A DNA stretch of 49,076 nt from HGM04593 sp045592125. Its GTDB lineage: Bacteria; Bacteroidota; Bacteroidia; Bacteroidales; Bacteroidaceae. Positions 1 through 7,866 of this stretch are shown piece after piece (within the stretch, counting starts at the first letter, position 1; each line of letters begins with the position of its first letter). Where the stretch lies: positions 1 through 49,076 of the forward strand of contig JAZNUE010000022.1 in NCBI GenBank assembly GCA_045592125.1, written 5' to 3'. A program made the translations under genes and the position numbers. A model generated the notes under the pieces. It saw nothing but the letters and a program-made list of their open reading frames with translations. It was not told the origin of the DNA and made no database searches.

Positions 1-362
1 TGTCATTTTGAGCAAAGCGAAAAATCTCTTCTCAGTTGTTATGAAAAGGACGAGCGAAGCAGGGAGGAATCTCATACCCGAAAAAATCTCTTTATTCGCA
101 GTTTTTCAGATGCTTCGCTCCGCTCCAGCATGACATGTTCGCGGTTTTCTCCTTTCTGCTTTTTCCTTTCTGCTTTTTCCTTTCTGCTTTGACAATGCAA
201 TAACAAGCGTGCGGCAACACTATCCTAACTGTCCCTCTTTGAAGAGGGACGAGCGAAGCGGAGGGAGTTTGTTCCTTTAGACACCCTGTTGTCTATATTC
301 TTATATCTGCACTCTGCCATGTTTAGAGATCCCTCGTCGCTGCGCTCTGTCGGGATGACAGG
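1..362. repeat. Intergenic dispersed-repeat cluster
   Basis: No gene is supported here. The stretch holds TGTCATTTTGAGCAAAGC at 1-18 and inverted partners of the same family ending in GCATGACA (about 110-135) and GGGATGACA (about 324-360). A short tandem repeat of CTTTCTGCTTTTTC lies at about 150-195. A hairpin GTCCCTCTT/AAGAGGGAC at about 229-249 is followed by GAGCGAAGCGGAGGGAG. Related TGTCATGTTGAG copies occur near 8863, 8915, 20079 and 20193. This looks like accumulated non-coding repeat sequence rather than a regulatory region of one gene. Confidence 0.7.
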
Positions 363-580
363 TTCGGTTGAAAGAGCAAAAAGCAAAGGTTCATTGTAAC
401 CATCTACAGCAATATTGCCTCTGCAAAATTCATACAAAACTACAACTGTTACAACGGGTACTTTTGCGGATGGTTACGAAAGTGGAAAGTGGAAAGCGGA
501 AAGCGGGAAAAGTAGAGAAAAGCAAAAAGACGGAGAGCAAACCACTTTGCTCTCCGTCCTGTGTTCTTTACTCTAAAGGG
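363..580. other. Non-coding, purine-rich stretch
   Basis: No convincing gene. It includes a short purine-rich tandem run (repeats of GAAAGTGGAAAG at about 478-515) and a possible imperfect hairpin with CTCTCCGT and ACGGAGAG arms (about 533-560). The open frames through it have no recognisable protein features. Confidence 0.5.
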
Positions 581-746
581 CTCGCGATAGGTCAATTTGT
601 GGATTATTTCCACAAATTACCCCATTGACTTGCCTTATTTATCGCAACCCACGCGGTGCAAGCTGCGCCTGCACTACGCGTGACCCGTTGCTGAAAGGCT
701 CGCGATAGGGCGATTTGTGGATTATTTCCACAAATCACCCCATTCG
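581..746. repeat. Direct repeat duplicating the end of the small peptide gene
   Basis: Positions 581-628 and 699-746 are 48-bp near-identical direct repeats. Each holds CTCGCGATAGG followed by a perfect hairpin (595-617 and 713-735). Read on the minus strand, the 699-746 copy encodes the final residues WGDLWK-stop of the small peptide gene. The 581-628 copy encodes the equivalent WGNLWK-stop without a gene in front of it. A stem-loop element (632-699) sits between the copies. The few differences indicate an old duplication. Confidence 0.8.
632..699 (-). repeat. Dispersed stem-loop element, copy S1
   Basis: An imperfect palindrome with helices GCCTT/AAGGC (632-636 with 695-699), GCAAC/GTTGC (644-648 with 687-691), CACGCG/CGCGTG (650-655 with 677-682) and GTGCA/TGCAC (656-660 with 670-674). 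The helix order and spacing match four other copies (4783-4854, 9018-9085, 9115-9182, 48967-49034), but the paired bases differ in a compensatory way. It is bracketed by the 48-bp direct repeats. Confidence 0.75.
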
Positions 747-889
747 CCGCGGCGCTCGCCGCCGAGCTGGGCGCCATCCTCTGAGGTATCAACCTCTTTG
801 TTACTGAATGTCTGAATTGAGTTGGCAAGCATGCTGGCTGCCTCTACGCTTACCTCTACTGCAAGAGGTGAAATATATGTCTTCTTCAT
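722..889 (-). CDS. Small Prevotella-type peptide (WGxxW tail)
   Basis: This 55-residue reading frame starts at the ATG encoding MKKTYISP. A longer in-frame start upstream would run into the hairpin repeat at 931-1004, so I reject it. The protein has YISP near the N-terminus, SMLANS in the middle, a polar Ser/Asp/Gly-rich segment and the ending EWGDLWK. Peptides of this shape are frequent in Prevotella genomes, and their role is unknown to me. A related gene lies at 17152-17313 (YLQP, VILADS, ending WGSIWEN). It lies downstream of the T9SS protein gene on the same strand, separated by a double-hairpin repeat. I do not assign a function. Its 3' end is duplicated at 604-628. Confidence 0.65.
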   Translation of the reverse strand: MKKTYISPLAVEVSVEAASMLANSIQTFSNKEVDTSEDGAQLGGERRGEWGDLWK

Positions 890-930
890 ATCTTGTATAA
901 TTATTTTCTTGTTATTGTTTTCCGCGCCCG

Positions 931-1004
931 TAAGGGCAGACCGTGTGTCTGCCCTACATTTGCGGTATTCCTGCTGGGCGAACACACCGGTTCGCCCCTA
1001 CATT
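931..1004. repeat. REP/BIME-like double hairpin, copy 1
   Basis: Two adjacent hairpins, GGGCAGAC/GTCTGCCC and GGGCGAAC/GTTCGCCC, are bounded by GTAAGGGCAG on the left and CGCCCCTACA on the right. The reverse-complement arrangement recurs at 7867-7941 beside a RAYT transposase remnant. It begins immediately after the stop codon of the 1006-3315 gene, so it lies in that gene's 3' untranslated region. Confidence 0.8.
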
Positions 1005-1005
1005 T

Positions 1006-3315
1006 TTACTTTACCAAAACCTTCTTGCCACCTACAATGTAGATACCAGGAGCGCTGATAGTCTCAACCTTGCGGCCTGTGAGGTCGTAGATAACTTTCA
1101 CATTTCCGCTTTCACCTTTCACCTCGCTAATGCCTGTTGTGCCCTCGCCGAAACGGAAGCTGTAGCTTGCTATACCCTCAGCCTGTGCTGTAGGAACTAC
1201 AAGGTATGCCTTGTTAGCGTTATTGAGGAATGTGCCTTCTGCCTTACCGTCAGTAACAGCTCTGTAGAAACCGATATTATTATCCTGCTTTGAAAGTACA
1301 TATCCAGTACCCTCTGGAGTAACATCCTGGCTGATTGTTGTGCCCTCGAGCATATTCTCGCTCCAGTCTGATGTTGCAGCGCTGATTATGTTGAGCTTTG
1401 CAGTGCCGTTACCTGCGATAATAGCACCTTCGTTTGCAGGAATATCTGCTTTCTCTGCAAAGATTGCGTGTGTGCTGTTTGTCTCCTCTACAGCATATGC
1501 TGTTGCTCCTTCAACGCTAACTGCGAATGGCAAGTAAACAGTCGCATACTCGTTTACAGTAATCTCAATGTCTGTGGCTGGGATAATGTACCATGCAGAT
1601 GCAGAACCTTTACCTGCTTCCCAACCAGCGCAAGCATAAGGTACAGACTCTGTTGGGTGGTTCTCTGCAAAAAGGCAGTGGACGGCTTCACCTTCACTGT
1701 TCTTAAGTTTCCACTGTGCAGCTCCATATGTGCTCAATTCAAGTTTACATGCGTCAGTTTCTGTAACAATCGCTGAACGGTAGGGGCCTGCAGAAATCTT
1801 GTCAAGGTAGCCGTCGGCATTCATGTTCTTAAGGTAGAACTTGCCCTCGCCTGCATCCTTGAACTTGAAAATCTGGTTGATGTTAGAACTGCTTGTCGGA
1901 GCTGTTACAAGGTTTGCATTGCCATCAAATGTAAGTGTGTTGTAAGAGGCGTCACCGCTGTTGCCTGGTTTTGGATGAACACAAACAATGCGATAGTATG
2001 AATCTGTGTTTACAGCAATATAAGCGTTGTTTGTTACGAAATTCTCATAACCGGCAAAATTCTCAACAGCCTCAATCTCGTCTTTCAAATCCTCGGCGTA
2101 ACCACCAACGTAACCAAGGTATGCCAATTCGCCTTCTTTCCAATTTACAATATCAAATGCAGCCTCAATATCTTCAGCTGGATATGCTATAAATGCTGAA
2201 CCGGCATCAGTCGCAGCACCGCTGTTGTTCCAGAACTGGAGTTTGCTGCTGTAGTCGTGAGCATATTCGGTGGCACCTGACTGGCGAAGCAAGAAACCGC
2301 CATTTCCCTCTTCGATAATCCAATATGTTTCGCCATCCTTCATGTAGATGTTAGAAGCTGTCTCTGTTGCGTCATAACCGAGAGTCTGGTTTGCACCTGC
2401 GCCATTATTCAGAACCTTGATACCGTCGAATACGTTACCTGTAAATGCCCAACGGCCGTTTGCACCGTAAGGGATGGTTGCAGAGTTATTGTAAGGAGCA
2501 GTCTCGCTTCTTGAAACATACTTCTGTCCGTTGCTGCGGATAGTCATATAGTACCACTTTGCATCAGCATAACTCTCCGACAATACGAATGGGAGATTTT
2601 GTGTACAAGTTACTTCAACTGTAGTAGTCTCTGCAGTCACTTTACCCTCGGGGTAGTCAAATGTAACATAAGGAATTGCAGGAGCATTGAAATCGGAACC
2701 GATAGCCTGCTCAATAGTTGCACGCTTTTTCTCTACGCCGTCCAATTTGTATACGTAAGTTACTTCAGTGGATGTCAATACATCAACGCCATAGACATTG
2801 TGCATTGTCCAGCCACCCTGGCCTGTGTTGCCCAAAACAGGAGTATTTGCAGCAGCCTGGCAGTTGAGCCATGTGTTAGCGCTGTTCTGTTTAAAGCGTA
2901 CAAGAATGCCATTGTTTCCGCTAAGAGCTTCATTTCCCGGCGCAGTTGGAGTTACAGCTACGAATACCTGTGCTGTCGCCTTTGCGCCAAGAGTTACAGC
3001 CCCACTGGCCGCAGCCTGTATGTAACCATTTTCACCCGCAGAAAGTCTGCGGATGTGATATGTGCCGGCAGTGTTTTCAACTGCAGGTTCCCATACAAGT
3101 ACGGCCTCATAACCGAAGTCTTCGATGTTCGTGTTTCCTGCAAGATAGCGGTTATTAGTGCCTGAAAGATTCTTTACTGCAATCATGGTTGCCTCTGTCA
3201 GTGCATTGAGCTGATCTGCACTGTACGTAGTGGCATTGCGCTGATAGACTACGTTCTGCGCCATTGCTCCTGCTGTGCAGAGCACAAGCGCCATTGAAAG
3301 TAAAATTTTTCTCAT
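1006..3315 (-). CDS. Secreted T9SS cargo protein with lectin-like repeats
   Basis: The 769-residue product has a signal peptide (about 1-19, cleaved before Q20). The long body is rich in Gly/Asn/Thr with repeated segments of the type KWYYMTIRSNGQKYVS and KFYLKNMNADGYLDK, which resemble ricin-type or related beta-trefoil modules. The last ~45 residues (from about G725: ISEVKGESGNVKVIYDLTGR, then GIYIVGGKKVLVK) form a type IX secretion C-terminal sorting domain. That ending is almost the same as in the GH20 protein at 9242-13057. It is probably exported across the outer membrane and anchored or released. No catalytic motif was seen; an adhesin or glycan-binding protein is the best guess. Upstream on the minus strand lies a G-run and TACATTTG promoter-like element (3364-3397). 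Confidence 0.75.
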   Translation of the reverse strand: MRKILLSMALVLCTAGAMAQNVVYQRNATTYSADQLNALTEATMIAVKNLSGTNNRYLAGNTNIEDFGYEAVLVWEPAVENTAGTYHIRRLSAGENGYIQAAASGAVTLGAKATAQVFVAVTPTAPGNEALSGNNGILVRFKQNSANTWLNCQAAANTPVLGNTGQGGWTMHNVYGVDVLTSTEVTYVYKLDGVEKKRATIEQAIGSDFNAPAIPYVTFDYPEGKVTAETTTVEVTCTQNLPFVLSESYADAKWYYMTIRSNGQKYVSRSETAPYNNSATIPYGANGRWAFTGNVFDGIKVLNNGAGANQTLGYDATETASNIYMKDGETYWIIEEGNGGFLLRQSGATEYAHDYSSKLQFWNNSGAATDAGSAFIAYPAEDIEAAFDIVNWKEGELAYLGYVGGYAEDLKDEIEAVENFAGYENFVTNNAYIAVNTDSYYRIVCVHPKPGNSGDASYNTLTFDGNANLVTAPTSSSNINQIFKFKDAGEGKFYLKNMNADGYLDKISAGPYRSAIVTETDACKLELSTYGAAQWKLKNSEGEAVHCLFAENHPTESVPYACAGWEAGKGSASAWYIIPATDIEITVNEYATVYLPFAVSVEGATAYAVEETNSTHAIFAEKADIPANEGAIIAGNGTAKLNIISAATSDWSENMLEGTTISQDVTPEGTGYVLSKQDNNIGFYRAVTDGKAEGTFLNNANKAYLVVPTAQAEGIASYSFRFGEGTTGISEVKGESGNVKVIYDLTGRKVETISAPGIYIVGGKKVLVK

Positions 3316-3363
3316 AAATAAAAAGTTAACTTATTAATAATTCGCTTTCTGGGTTAATTTGTG

Positions 3364-3397
3364 CAAATGTAATAATAAGTCAACTTTTTACCCCCCC
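3364..3397 (-). promoter_or_regulatory. Possible promoter with G-run and TAnnTTTG
   Basis: On the minus strand a run of seven G (3391-3397) is followed after 19 nt by TACATTTG (3364-3371), a match to the Bacteroidetes -7 element TAnnTTTG. The usual -33 TTTG is absent and the G-run lies in its place. The same arrangement appears at 45687-45720. It precedes the T9SS cargo gene by about 50 nt. Confidence 0.45.
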
Positions 3398-3419
3398 AAT
3401 TAGTTAAAAAATGTTAAAC

Positions 3420-3600
3420 GGAAGGGTTTGAGGGGTTGAAGGCGGTAAGGGGTATTAAGGGGAAGGGTTACTAAAGGCTATTAAGGGCTACTAAGGGGAC
3501 TGCTAAGGGCATTTATGCGGGTTAAGGGTTACTAAGGAAAAACATTAGTTCTACTTAATGTTCGTTAAATTCCTTTTGTGTTTCTTTTAACAACAACAGT
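3420..3600. repeat. AAGGG-rich intergenic repeat, copy A
   Basis: Irregular TAAGGG/CTAAGGGG units run up to a stem-loop ACTAAGGAAAAACATTAG...TTAATG followed by T-rich sequence. The same order (AAGGG units, hairpin with CATTAG and TTAATGTT, then CCTTTT) recurs in four other gaps. It lies between two minus-strand genes. No gene is seen. Confidence 0.7.
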
Positions 3601-3606
3601 GTTCCT

Positions 3607-4176
3607 TTATTTAGTAAAGTTAGTCTCCTTGGTTGTGTTCCTTGCTTTTATTCTCTCTCGTGTAAGTTTTTCACGAAAACCGCCTTCGTTTAAAAAGCGC
3701 TCGCCGGCAGCCTGCAGATACTTATAAAGTAGGTAATCGGTCTGATAGATAAGCACAATAGCAATGTTTGCGATAACCTCATCATTTCGTGTGCGCACAA
3801 TATTCATCCAAAAATCTGTGTCATTATGCTCGCGCCCAAGTTGTTGCGCACAAATAAGTTCTTTTGAATGTTTATCCCAGCGTTGATTGCCATGTGTGCG
3901 CAAATAGTCTTCGTAGTCGACCAAAAGTTCTTGCAGGCTGCTTTTTGCCACATTAACCAGTTTCAGTTCCGTTTCTACCGATGTTGCGCCTGCTGCATAC
4001 CCCTCTACAATGTTCTGTTTTCCACTGCGTGCTGCTTGTATCATTTGGTCAATGGTGCGGTCGCCACGGTGCAAAAAACGCTCTACAAAATGACAGGTAA
4101 TGTCATAAATGGTTTCGGCTTTCTTGTAACAAAGCAAATTACGATAATTACCCCGGTTAGGAATTAGATTTGCCAT
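3607..4176 (-). CDS. Four-helix-bundle protein (23S rRNA IVS/Avd-like)
   Basis: The 189-residue, mostly helical protein contains the family signature QAARSGKQNIVEG followed by ETELKLVNVAKSSLQELLVDYEDYL. This is characteristic of the four-helix-bundle family that includes proteins encoded in 23S rRNA intervening sequences and the Avd accessory protein of diversity-generating retroelements. It is somewhat longer than the ~120-residue core, with a C-terminal basic extension. No reverse transcriptase, template repeat or rRNA gene is visible nearby, so it is probably a free-standing member of unknown role, possibly nucleic-acid binding. The gene sits between two AAGGG repeat clusters. A long inverted repeat lies just upstream of its start (4184-4376). 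Confidence 0.8.
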   Translation of the reverse strand: MANLIPNRGNYRNLLCYKKAETIYDITCHFVERFLHRGDRTIDQMIQAARSGKQNIVEGYAAGATSVETELKLVNVAKSSLQELLVDYEDYLRTHGNQRWDKHSKELICAQQLGREHNDTDFWMNIVRTRNDEVIANIAIVLIYQTDYLLYKYLQAAGERFLNEGGFREKLTRERIKARNTTKETNFTK

Positions 4177-4183
4177 TAGAATC

Positions 4184-4376
4184 TAGAAGTTGTTTAAATT
4201 TAAAATAAAAGTTTTTCTTATATTGGAAGCCGTCATTTCGTTGTTTTTTATATTCAAAAATGTCTGTTTCTACCTTTTTCGCGGTTACATAACCCGCTAT
4301 CTGCCCTTGAAAAAGAAGCAAACATCCTATTCTTGCTCTATAAAAAACTAAACGATATAAATTTAAACAACTTCTA
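4184..4376. repeat. Inverted-repeat-flanked ~190-bp segment
   Basis: A perfect 19-bp inverted repeat has arms at 4184-4202 and 4358-4376 (TAGAAGTTGTTTAAATTTA and its complement). Imperfect pairing extends outwards for roughly another ten bases. The enclosed 155 bp is AT-rich. An open frame crosses it on the minus strand, overlapping the start of the four-helix-bundle gene, but has no recognisable features. It could be a miniature mobile element or a large leader stem-loop. Confidence 0.65.
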
Positions 4377-4459
4377 AATTTTAGACAAAAATAATCCAAT
4401 GTTCAAGGAATCAAAAGAAAAGTAAAGAGTTTTTTAATTAAAGAGTGAAAAAAAGAATA

Positions 4460-4705
4460 AAAGGGCTATTAATGGCAATTAATGGCAATTAAGGGTGCTA
4501 AGGGTAATTAAGGGATACTAAGGGTGCTAAGGGTTACTAAGGGCAATTAAGGGTGCCAAGGGCTGCTAAGGGCAATTAAGGGTGCCAAGGGTAATTAAGG
4601 GATACTAAGGGTGCTAAGGGCTGCTAAGGGCAATTAAGGGTGCCAAGGAACATTAGTGCCCTTAATGTTCCTTAGTGACCCTTAGTGCTCTTTTTTAAAA
4701 ATAGC
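4460..4705. repeat. AAGGG tandem array with 29-nt period, copy B
   Basis: The array is built from 9- and 10-nt units each starting AAGGG (for example AAGGGTGCT, AAGGGTAATT, AAGGGATACT). Units follow a 9-10-10 order, giving a 29-nt higher-order period for about five rounds. It ends in a perfect hairpin AAGGAACATTA/TAATGTTCCTT (4645-4655 with 4663-4673), then CCCTTAGTGCTCTTTTTT. It is the longest member of the AAGGG repeat family in the window. No gene is seen. Confidence 0.85.
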
Positions 4706-4717
4706 TTTTTGTTATTA

Positions 4718-4779
4718 AAGTAGTCGTTGTACATTTTAATTGCAAATACTATGCAGCTGCAACTGCATGTTACGGCATT
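4718..4779. repeat. Duplicated 3' end of SemiSWEET gene (outer copy)
   Basis: This 62-bp segment matches 4883-4944 with one mismatch. Read on the minus strand it encodes the same C-terminal stretch AVTCSCSCIVFAIKMYNDYF as the SemiSWEET gene but then continues NNKK rather than RKKY-stop. A stem-loop element (4783-4854) lies between the copies. Confidence 0.9.
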
Positions 4780-4782
4780 AAC

Positions 4783-4854
4783 CGCCTTTGCTATTCGCAA
4801 CCCGCCCGGCATGAGCGTTGCCCATGCTACGTGCGACCAGTTGCTGCAAAGGCG
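4783..4854 (-). repeat. Dispersed stem-loop element, copy S2
   Basis: Helices are CGCCTTTGC/GCAAAGGCG (4783-4791 with 4846-4854), GCAAC/GTTGC (4797-4801 with 4840-4844), CGCCCG/CGTGCG with one mismatch (4803-4808 with 4830-4835) and GCATG/CATGC (4809-4813 with 4823-4827). The architecture is the same as the other copies. It is located between the two copies of the SemiSWEET gene end. Confidence 0.75.
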
Positions 4855-4866
4855 CTTGTTGCCTCT

Positions 4867-5157
4867 TTAGTATTTCTTTCTGAAGTAGTCGTTGTACATT
4901 TTAATTGCGAATACTATGCAGCTGCAACTGCATGTTACGGCATTGGTTATTACCATTGACCATATGATTCCGTCCTTGTGCAGCAGGCCTTGCACCACAA
5001 AGGCAAAGGCGCCTATTGCCATCATGAGGAATGTGGGCAGGGCAATGCCGTCGGTGTTACGGGTGCGTATGGTGGCTATGGCCTGTGGCAGGTAGCCCAG
5101 TATCATGCCAATGCTGGCAACGTACCCGCATATGTTGTATATTGTCTCTTGGTCCAT
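4867..5157 (-). CDS. SemiSWEET family sugar transporter
   Basis: The 96-residue protein has three predicted membrane helices (about 7-27, 38-58, 66-86) and the PQ-loop motif GYLPQAIATIRTRNTDGIAL. This length and layout are those of bacterial SemiSWEETs, which dimerise to form a sugar uniporter in the cytoplasmic membrane. The substrate cannot be read from the sequence. The gene is isolated between AAGGG repeat clusters. Its last ~60 bp are duplicated downstream at 4718-4779 around a stem-loop element. The present C-terminus (NDYFRKKY) may therefore be a replacement for the original one. Confidence 0.9.
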   Translation of the reverse strand: MDQETIYNICGYVASIGMILGYLPQAIATIRTRNTDGIALPTFLMMAIGAFAFVVQGLLHKDGIIWSMVITNAVTCSCSCIVFAIKMYNDYFRKKY

Positions 5158-5212
5158 GGCGGTTTTTTATTTAAAGAACGATTGCTGCCGGTTTTTGTTG
5201 TTGGCCAAAAGG

Positions 5213-5388
5213 GGGTTAGGGGGTTATTAAGGGTAATTAAGGGGGTAAAGGCAAAAAGGGTAAAAGGACTACTAAGGAAAAACATTAGTTCCCCTTAATG
5301 TTCCTTAGTCTCCCTTAGTTTCCTTTTTAACAAAAATAATGTTCCTTAGTGTCCCTAAGTTCCCTTTTTAATAAAAATAATAGTATTC
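5213..5388. repeat. AAGGG-rich intergenic repeat, copy C
   Basis: TTAAGGG units lead to ACTAAGGAAAAACATTAG, then CCTTAATGTTCCTTAG (hairpin). Two successive blocks of CCTTAG...TTTCCTTTTTAA(C/T)AAAAATAAT follow. It lies between the SemiSWEET start and the end of prmA, in the same orientation as the other copies regardless of gene direction. Confidence 0.75.
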
Positions 5389-5390
5389 TT

Positions 5391-6239
5391 TTAGTTTTTT
5401 GTGAACCTCATCATCGCCCAGCGACTGTCTTCGGCGTAATCCTGGTAGTGCAGGCCATGGCGGGCGGCCTCTTCCTTTAGCACTTCCATGTCATCGGTGT
5501 AGAATCCGCTGATGAAGAGCTGCGACCCCTTGTGCATGCAGCGCACATAGCGCCCCATGTCCATGAGCAGTATGTTGCGGTTTATGTTGGCAATAACAAA
5601 GTCGAAGCTGTCGCTCTCCTTTATGGCCTCGGCACCGCCCAGGCGCACTTCGATGTCGGGTGTGCCGTTGAGCACAATGTTCTCCTTGGCGTTCTCGAAT
5701 GCGAACTCGTCGATGTCGATGGCAACCACGTCGGTGGCCCCGTGCTTGCGGGCAAGGATGGCCAAGAGGGCTGTGCCGCAGCCCATGTCGAGCACGCTTT
5801 TGCCGGCCATGTCACTGGCAAGTATGGCGCGCAGCATGTGGCACGTGGTCTGGTGATAGCCAGTGCCGAATGCCATCTTGGGGTCAATCAGAATGTCGTA
5901 TCGTGCCTTGGGGACATCCTTGTGGAAAGTGCTGTGTATTACGCACTCCTCGCCAAGGACAATGGGCTGGAAGTAGTTCTTCTCCCACTCGGCGTTCCAG
6001 TCCTCGCCTTCAATGAGCTCGCTCTCGTATGTTATGCCGAAGCCGGGCAGGGGAAAGCCTGCTACAACGCTGGCGATGTTCTCTTCGTTGTATTGGTTCT
6101 GTGGAACATAGGCCGACATGCCTTCATCTTCCTGTACAAAACTTTCGAATCCAACCTCGGCAAGCAGTGCGGCGAGGACATCGGTCGCGGTCTCCTCATT
6201 GGGGGTGACTGTGAATTTAACTCTGGTATAGTCGTTCAT
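5391..6239 (-). CDS. prmA: Ribosomal protein L11 methyltransferase
   Basis: The 282-residue protein is a cytoplasmic SAM-dependent enzyme that trimethylates ribosomal protein L11. The N-terminal substrate-recognition domain covers about 1-110. The catalytic Rossmann domain holds FGTGYHQTT (124-132), the SAM-binding motif LDMGCGTALLAI (150-161), the acidic loop VAIDIDEFA and the NINRNILL motif (218-225), where PrmA proteins carry N(P/I)N. The length is normal for Bacteroidetes PrmA. The start is the ATG at 6239 and the frame is intact. It is followed on the same strand by the AAGGG repeat. The MATE gene lies upstream 42 nt away, so co-transcription is possible. Confidence 0.95.
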   Translation of the reverse strand: MNDYTRVKFTVTPNEETATDVLAALLAEVGFESFVQEDEGMSAYVPQNQYNEENIASVVAGFPLPGFGITYESELIEGEDWNAEWEKNYFQPIVLGEECVIHSTFHKDVPKARYDILIDPKMAFGTGYHQTTCHMLRAILASDMAGKSVLDMGCGTALLAILARKHGATDVVAIDIDEFAFENAKENIVLNGTPDIEVRLGGAEAIKESDSFDFVIANINRNILLMDMGRYVRCMHKGSQLFISGFYTDDMEVLKEEAARHGLHYQDYAEDSRWAMMRFTKN

Positions 6240-6281
6240 GGTTATTGTGTTTTTATGCTGTAATATGATATATTCTGTTTT

Positions 6282-7610
6282 TTACTGTTCTCTTGTCCTT
6301 GAGCGGAACCGCAGGTAGAACATGACTCCTGCGCTGGTGAGGCCAAAGGGGAATGACATCCACACGCCTGGCAGTCCCCAGTCGAAGACGAAACCGAACA
6401 GGTAGCCTGCGGGGAGGGATATGACAAAGTATGCTATGAAGGCGTAGAGCATTACTGGCCTTACGTCGGCAATTCCGCGCAGGGCGTTGGAGAAGTTGCA
6501 TTGCAGTCCGTCGCCGAACTGGTAGAGGATGAACGGGACGGCAAGCTGTGCCACAAGCAGCGACACCTGGGCACTGTCGGTGAAGATTGCGCCAATCTCA
6601 TGGCGAATGATATATATTAGCAGCGAGGCTGCAAGCGCCATTACTAGTATGAGGTGGAATCCTGCGTCGGCCGAACGGCGTATGTTGGGCAGGTCGTTGT
6701 CGCTGCTGTAGTTGCTCACCTTGACTGCTACTGCTGCTGCCATGCCGTAGTACATCATGAACCCCAGCTGCCCCACGGTACACATTATCTGGTGCGCTGC
6801 GAGTGCTGTGGTGCCCAGCCAGCCTACCATTATGGTGGCAAGGCTGAAAGATGCTGTCTCCATTCCCATCTGTAGTGCTACGGGTGTGCCAATGCTGAAG
6901 AGTTCCTTCTGCTCGTGCATGGTAACTTTCCCGTGCATGAATCCACGGGCGTAGGGCGCATAGCGCTTGCTGCGGAAGAAGATGAGCATGAATATGGCAA
7001 GCATTGCCATGCGCGAGAGCAGGGTGGATATTCCGGCACCCAGCAGCCCCAGCTCGGGCAGCCCGCACTTGCCGAAAATGAGGATGTAGTTGCCTATGAT
7101 GTTGAGCACGTTGCCCGTGAGCAGAATCCACATTGGCGTCTTTGTGTCGGTAATGCCGTCGGTAAACTGCTTGAAGGCATTAAACAGCATTATGAACGGC
7201 ATGGTCATGAGCAGCACCAGGTAGTAGGGGCGCATGAGCCCGAGCAGTTCCTCGGGCTGCCCAAGGTTGCCTATGTTCAGGTAGAGCGCGCCCATTGCGG
7301 CAATGAGCAGCAGGGCTATGGCGCCGTTTGCCAGCAGGGCGTTCTTGAGGGTGTTGCCAATCTCGCGTTTCTTTCCGCTGCCGAAAAGCTTGCCCACAAT
7401 AGGGGTGAACCCGTAGGAGAAGCCTGTGGCGAATATTATGGCAAGGTTGAACATGTTGTTCACGAAACTTGCAGCGCCAAGGTCATCGGTCCCGTGCCGC
7501 CCAACCATTATGGTGTCGGCAAACGATACAAAGATAATGCCTATCTGTCCAATGATGATAGGCAGTCCCAGGCGGAACAGTTCCTTGTAGTGTGCGGAGT
7601 ATGGTTTCAT
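6282..7610 (-). CDS. MATE family efflux transporter
   Basis: The 442-residue protein has about twelve membrane helices and the MATE halves LGLPIIIGQIGIIFVSFADTIMVGRHGTDDLGAASFVNN (residues ~11 onward) and, in the second half, GTPVALQMGMETASFSLATIMVGWLGTTALAAHQI. It would be an inner-membrane cation-coupled exporter of drugs or metabolites; the specificity is unknown. The ATG encoding MKPYSAHY is preferred over an in-frame GTG seven codons upstream. No neighbouring regulator points to a particular drug. Confidence 0.93.
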   Translation of the reverse strand: MKPYSAHYKELFRLGLPIIIGQIGIIFVSFADTIMVGRHGTDDLGAASFVNNMFNLAIIFATGFSYGFTPIVGKLFGSGKKREIGNTLKNALLANGAIALLLIAAMGALYLNIGNLGQPEELLGLMRPYYLVLLMTMPFIMLFNAFKQFTDGITDTKTPMWILLTGNVLNIIGNYILIFGKCGLPELGLLGAGISTLLSRMAMLAIFMLIFFRSKRYAPYARGFMHGKVTMHEQKELFSIGTPVALQMGMETASFSLATIMVGWLGTTALAAHQIMCTVGQLGFMMYYGMAAAVAVKVSNYSSDNDLPNIRRSADAGFHLILVMALAASLLIYIIRHEIGAIFTDSAQVSLLVAQLAVPFILYQFGDGLQCNFSNALRGIADVRPVMLYAFIAYFVISLPAGYLFGFVFDWGLPGVWMSFPFGLTSAGVMFYLRFRSRTREQ

Positions 7611-7658
7611 AATGGTGTTAACGGCGTTCACATTTTTTTGTTTAGGGTATGGGCGGGT

Positions 7659-7866
7659 CTATTCAATATATAATTTGTCACTTGCCCAATTCGCAGGATT
7701 CTCAATTATGTATGCAGTAATTTCCTCATAGGATTGTTGGTTGCGTATTATATGCTCGTAATAGTTGCGTTGCCACAGCCTGCTATTAAATGGCGTCCAT
7801 CCGTGATGTCTCGCGCCATGAATGTATGCATTGGTGGTCATGGTCTTGAACCATTGTACCACACGA
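7659..7866 (-). pseudogene. RAYT (REP-associated Y1) transposase, C-terminal remnant
   Basis: About 67 residues remain, containing VQWFKTMTTNAYI, WQRNYYEHIIRN and AYIIENPANWASDKLY. These are the C-terminal signature of REP-associated tyrosine transposases (IS200/TnpA-REP type). The Tyr of the YIxxNP helix, expected to be the catalytic Tyr, is present. The N-terminal HUH half is missing. The coding similarity stops at about 7866, exactly where a REP/BIME-like double hairpin (7867-7941) begins. The remaining frame has only a GTG start and is unlikely to be a working gene. Confidence 0.85.

Noticed and set aside
604..828. 74-codon minus-strand frame ending WGNLWK
   Set aside because: Only its last few codons resemble the small peptide family. 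The rest crosses the stem-loop element and the peptide gene in another frame. It is best read as a duplicated gene end.
3607..4176. Diversity-generating retroelement suggested by the Avd-like protein
   Set aside because: No reverse transcriptase and no template/variable repeat pair with adenine substitutions was seen in the window.
4157..4399. 80-codon minus-strand frame upstream of the four-helix-bundle gene
   Set aside because: It overlaps the start of that gene and runs through both arms of an inverted repeat. There are no protein features, so I treat the segment as a repeat.
4460..4705. CRISPR-like short repeats
   Set aside because: Units are 9-10 nt (29-nt super-period) with no unique spacers, and no cas genes are present. 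It is a tandem repeat array.
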